Of a DNA stretch of 6,992 bases, positions 6,534 to 6,992 are shown in pieces. The notes below the pieces were generated by a model. That model made no database searches and was not told the DNA's origin. It saw only the letters and a list, made by a program, of their open reading frames with translations. The stretch comes from Mycobacterium sp. GTDB taxonomy: Bacteria; Actinomycetota; Actinomycetes; Mycobacteriales; Mycobacteriaceae. The stretch spans positions 1 to 6,992 of the forward strand of contig JAFAQO010000203.1 in assembly GCA_019246375.1 (NCBI GenBank), written 5' to 3'. A program made the translations under genes and the position numbers. How positions within the stretch are numbered: position 1 is the stretch's first letter; each line of letters starts with the position of its first letter.

Positions 6534-6992
6534 ATGCTGACGTGGTTTCTGCGGCGCGGGGTTTGGGACTTCATAGCCTGGTTGAAATTCGTCTTCGCTA
6601 AGCCGCTCAACATCAAGCCGCCACCGGCCACGTGGGGCCGCATCAAACCGAAACCGATGATCGAGGCGATCCCCGAAGTGCCACTGCGCAACGTGATGGT
6701 TTGCCCGCGCGCCGACATCCCGAAAGATGAACGTAATTGGCTGCACACCATGGCCTATCGATTTCAGGTCTGGCTCTACACCGCTTATTCACCCATGCAG
6801 CCGGGCCTGCCGCGAATAGACGCCAACCCGCACGTGGCATTGAACCGAGCCTTTACCGGGCTGCGTCGCACCCGCTTTCACGCGCCCGAGCTGCCGGCCG
6901 AGTATCTCGGCAGTCCTGACCTCGGCTCGCTGGCGGTACGCGGTCCCTTCGCTTGCTACACCAAGCACATCCGAAACACCCTTTGGAAGTGG
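6534..6992 (+). CDS. Unrecognised protein, 5' part, operon partner of the dioxygenase (cut by window edge)
   Basis: From ATG 6534 the frame is open for 153 codons to the end of the window. It starts 18 bases after the dioxygenase stop, with its own GGGAG site, so the two are very probably co-transcribed. The first 22 residues are hydrophobic and aromatic with R7-R8 inside (MLTWFLRRGVWDFIAWLKFVF), more like an amphipathic membrane-contact helix than a cleavable signal peptide. A Pro/Lys-rich linker follows (residues 23-42). After it come the segments PRADIPKDERNW (58-69), FQVWLYTAYSPM (77-88) and RTRFHAPELPAEY (112-124). I do not recognise the family: no Rossmann, P450, lipoxygenase iron-ligand or aldehyde dehydrogenase motif is visible in this part. 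Position suggests a partner in fatty-acid oxygenation or aldehyde handling; that is inference from context alone. Confidence 0.75.
   Translation, partial: MLTWFLRRGVWDFIAWLKFVFAKPLNIKPPPATWGRIKPKPMIEAIPEVPLRNVMVCPRADIPKDERNWLHTMAYRFQVWLYTAYSPMQPGLPRIDANPHVALNRAFTGLRRTRFHAPELPAEYLGSPDLGSLAVRGPFACYTKHIRNTLWKW

Noticed and set aside
5820..6746. Long minus-strand open frame (308 codons) opposite the dioxygenase and the next gene
   Set aside because: It runs across two plus-strand genes with good ribosome binding sites, and the plus strand here encodes the conserved RERGVPRYNEF and ASRRLQADRF blocks. The minus frame shows no recognisable domain.
6534..6992. Lipoxygenase, catalase-related allene oxide synthase or P450 as identity of the partial gene
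   Set aside because: These would be attractive partners for a fatty-acid dioxygenase, but no iron-ligand or haem motif of any of them is visible in the 153 residues available.

Overview
The window looks like chromosomal DNA from a high-GC actinobacterium, most likely a Mycobacterium. The main support is the large minus-strand protein, whose zinc-ribbon / class III cyclase / STAND-type ATPase / helical-repeat layout is typical of mycobacterial cyclase-ATPases. GC-rich codon use and strong AGGAG-type ribosome binding sites agree with this. The species cannot be read from the sequence.

Layout. Positions 1-593 (minus) hold the N-terminal 197 codons of an FAD-dependent oxidoreductase that runs off the left edge. 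A 137-bp spacer with a perfect 10-bp palindrome separates it from a very large minus-strand gene (731-3943; an upstream TTG at 3991 is less likely as the start). That gene encodes the cyclase/ATPase signalling protein of about 1070 residues. The interval 3944-4157 is a divergent control region. On the plus strand, 4158-6515 encodes a 785-residue haem oxygenase of the animal-peroxidase superfamily, resembling plant fatty acid alpha-dioxygenases but with two TPR repeats at the N terminus. Eighteen bases later a second plus-strand gene (6534 to the right edge) starts with its own ribosome binding site. It is open for 153 codons and I do not recognise its family.

How the parts may work together. 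The alpha-dioxygenase-like enzyme keeps every catalytic position I can map: distal and proximal haem His, the Tyr radical site, the calcium ligands and the fatty-acid carboxylate anchors. It is therefore predicted to oxygenate fatty acids at C-alpha, giving 2-hydroperoxy acids that decay to aldehydes one carbon shorter. Its tightly spaced partner gene may act in the same oxylipin or fatty-aldehyde pathway. The divergent cyclase/ATPase could be a linked sensor, but it has no visible DNA-binding domain and its cyclase domain lacks the usual transition-state Asn, so direct transcriptional control is not supported. The FAD enzyme follows the cyclase gene on the same strand and may be co-transcribed with it.

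The most notable item is the TPR-alpha-dioxygenase and its unrecognised operon partner, next to a divergent STAND cyclase. I see no RNA genes, insertion sequences, CRISPR arrays or convincing terminators.
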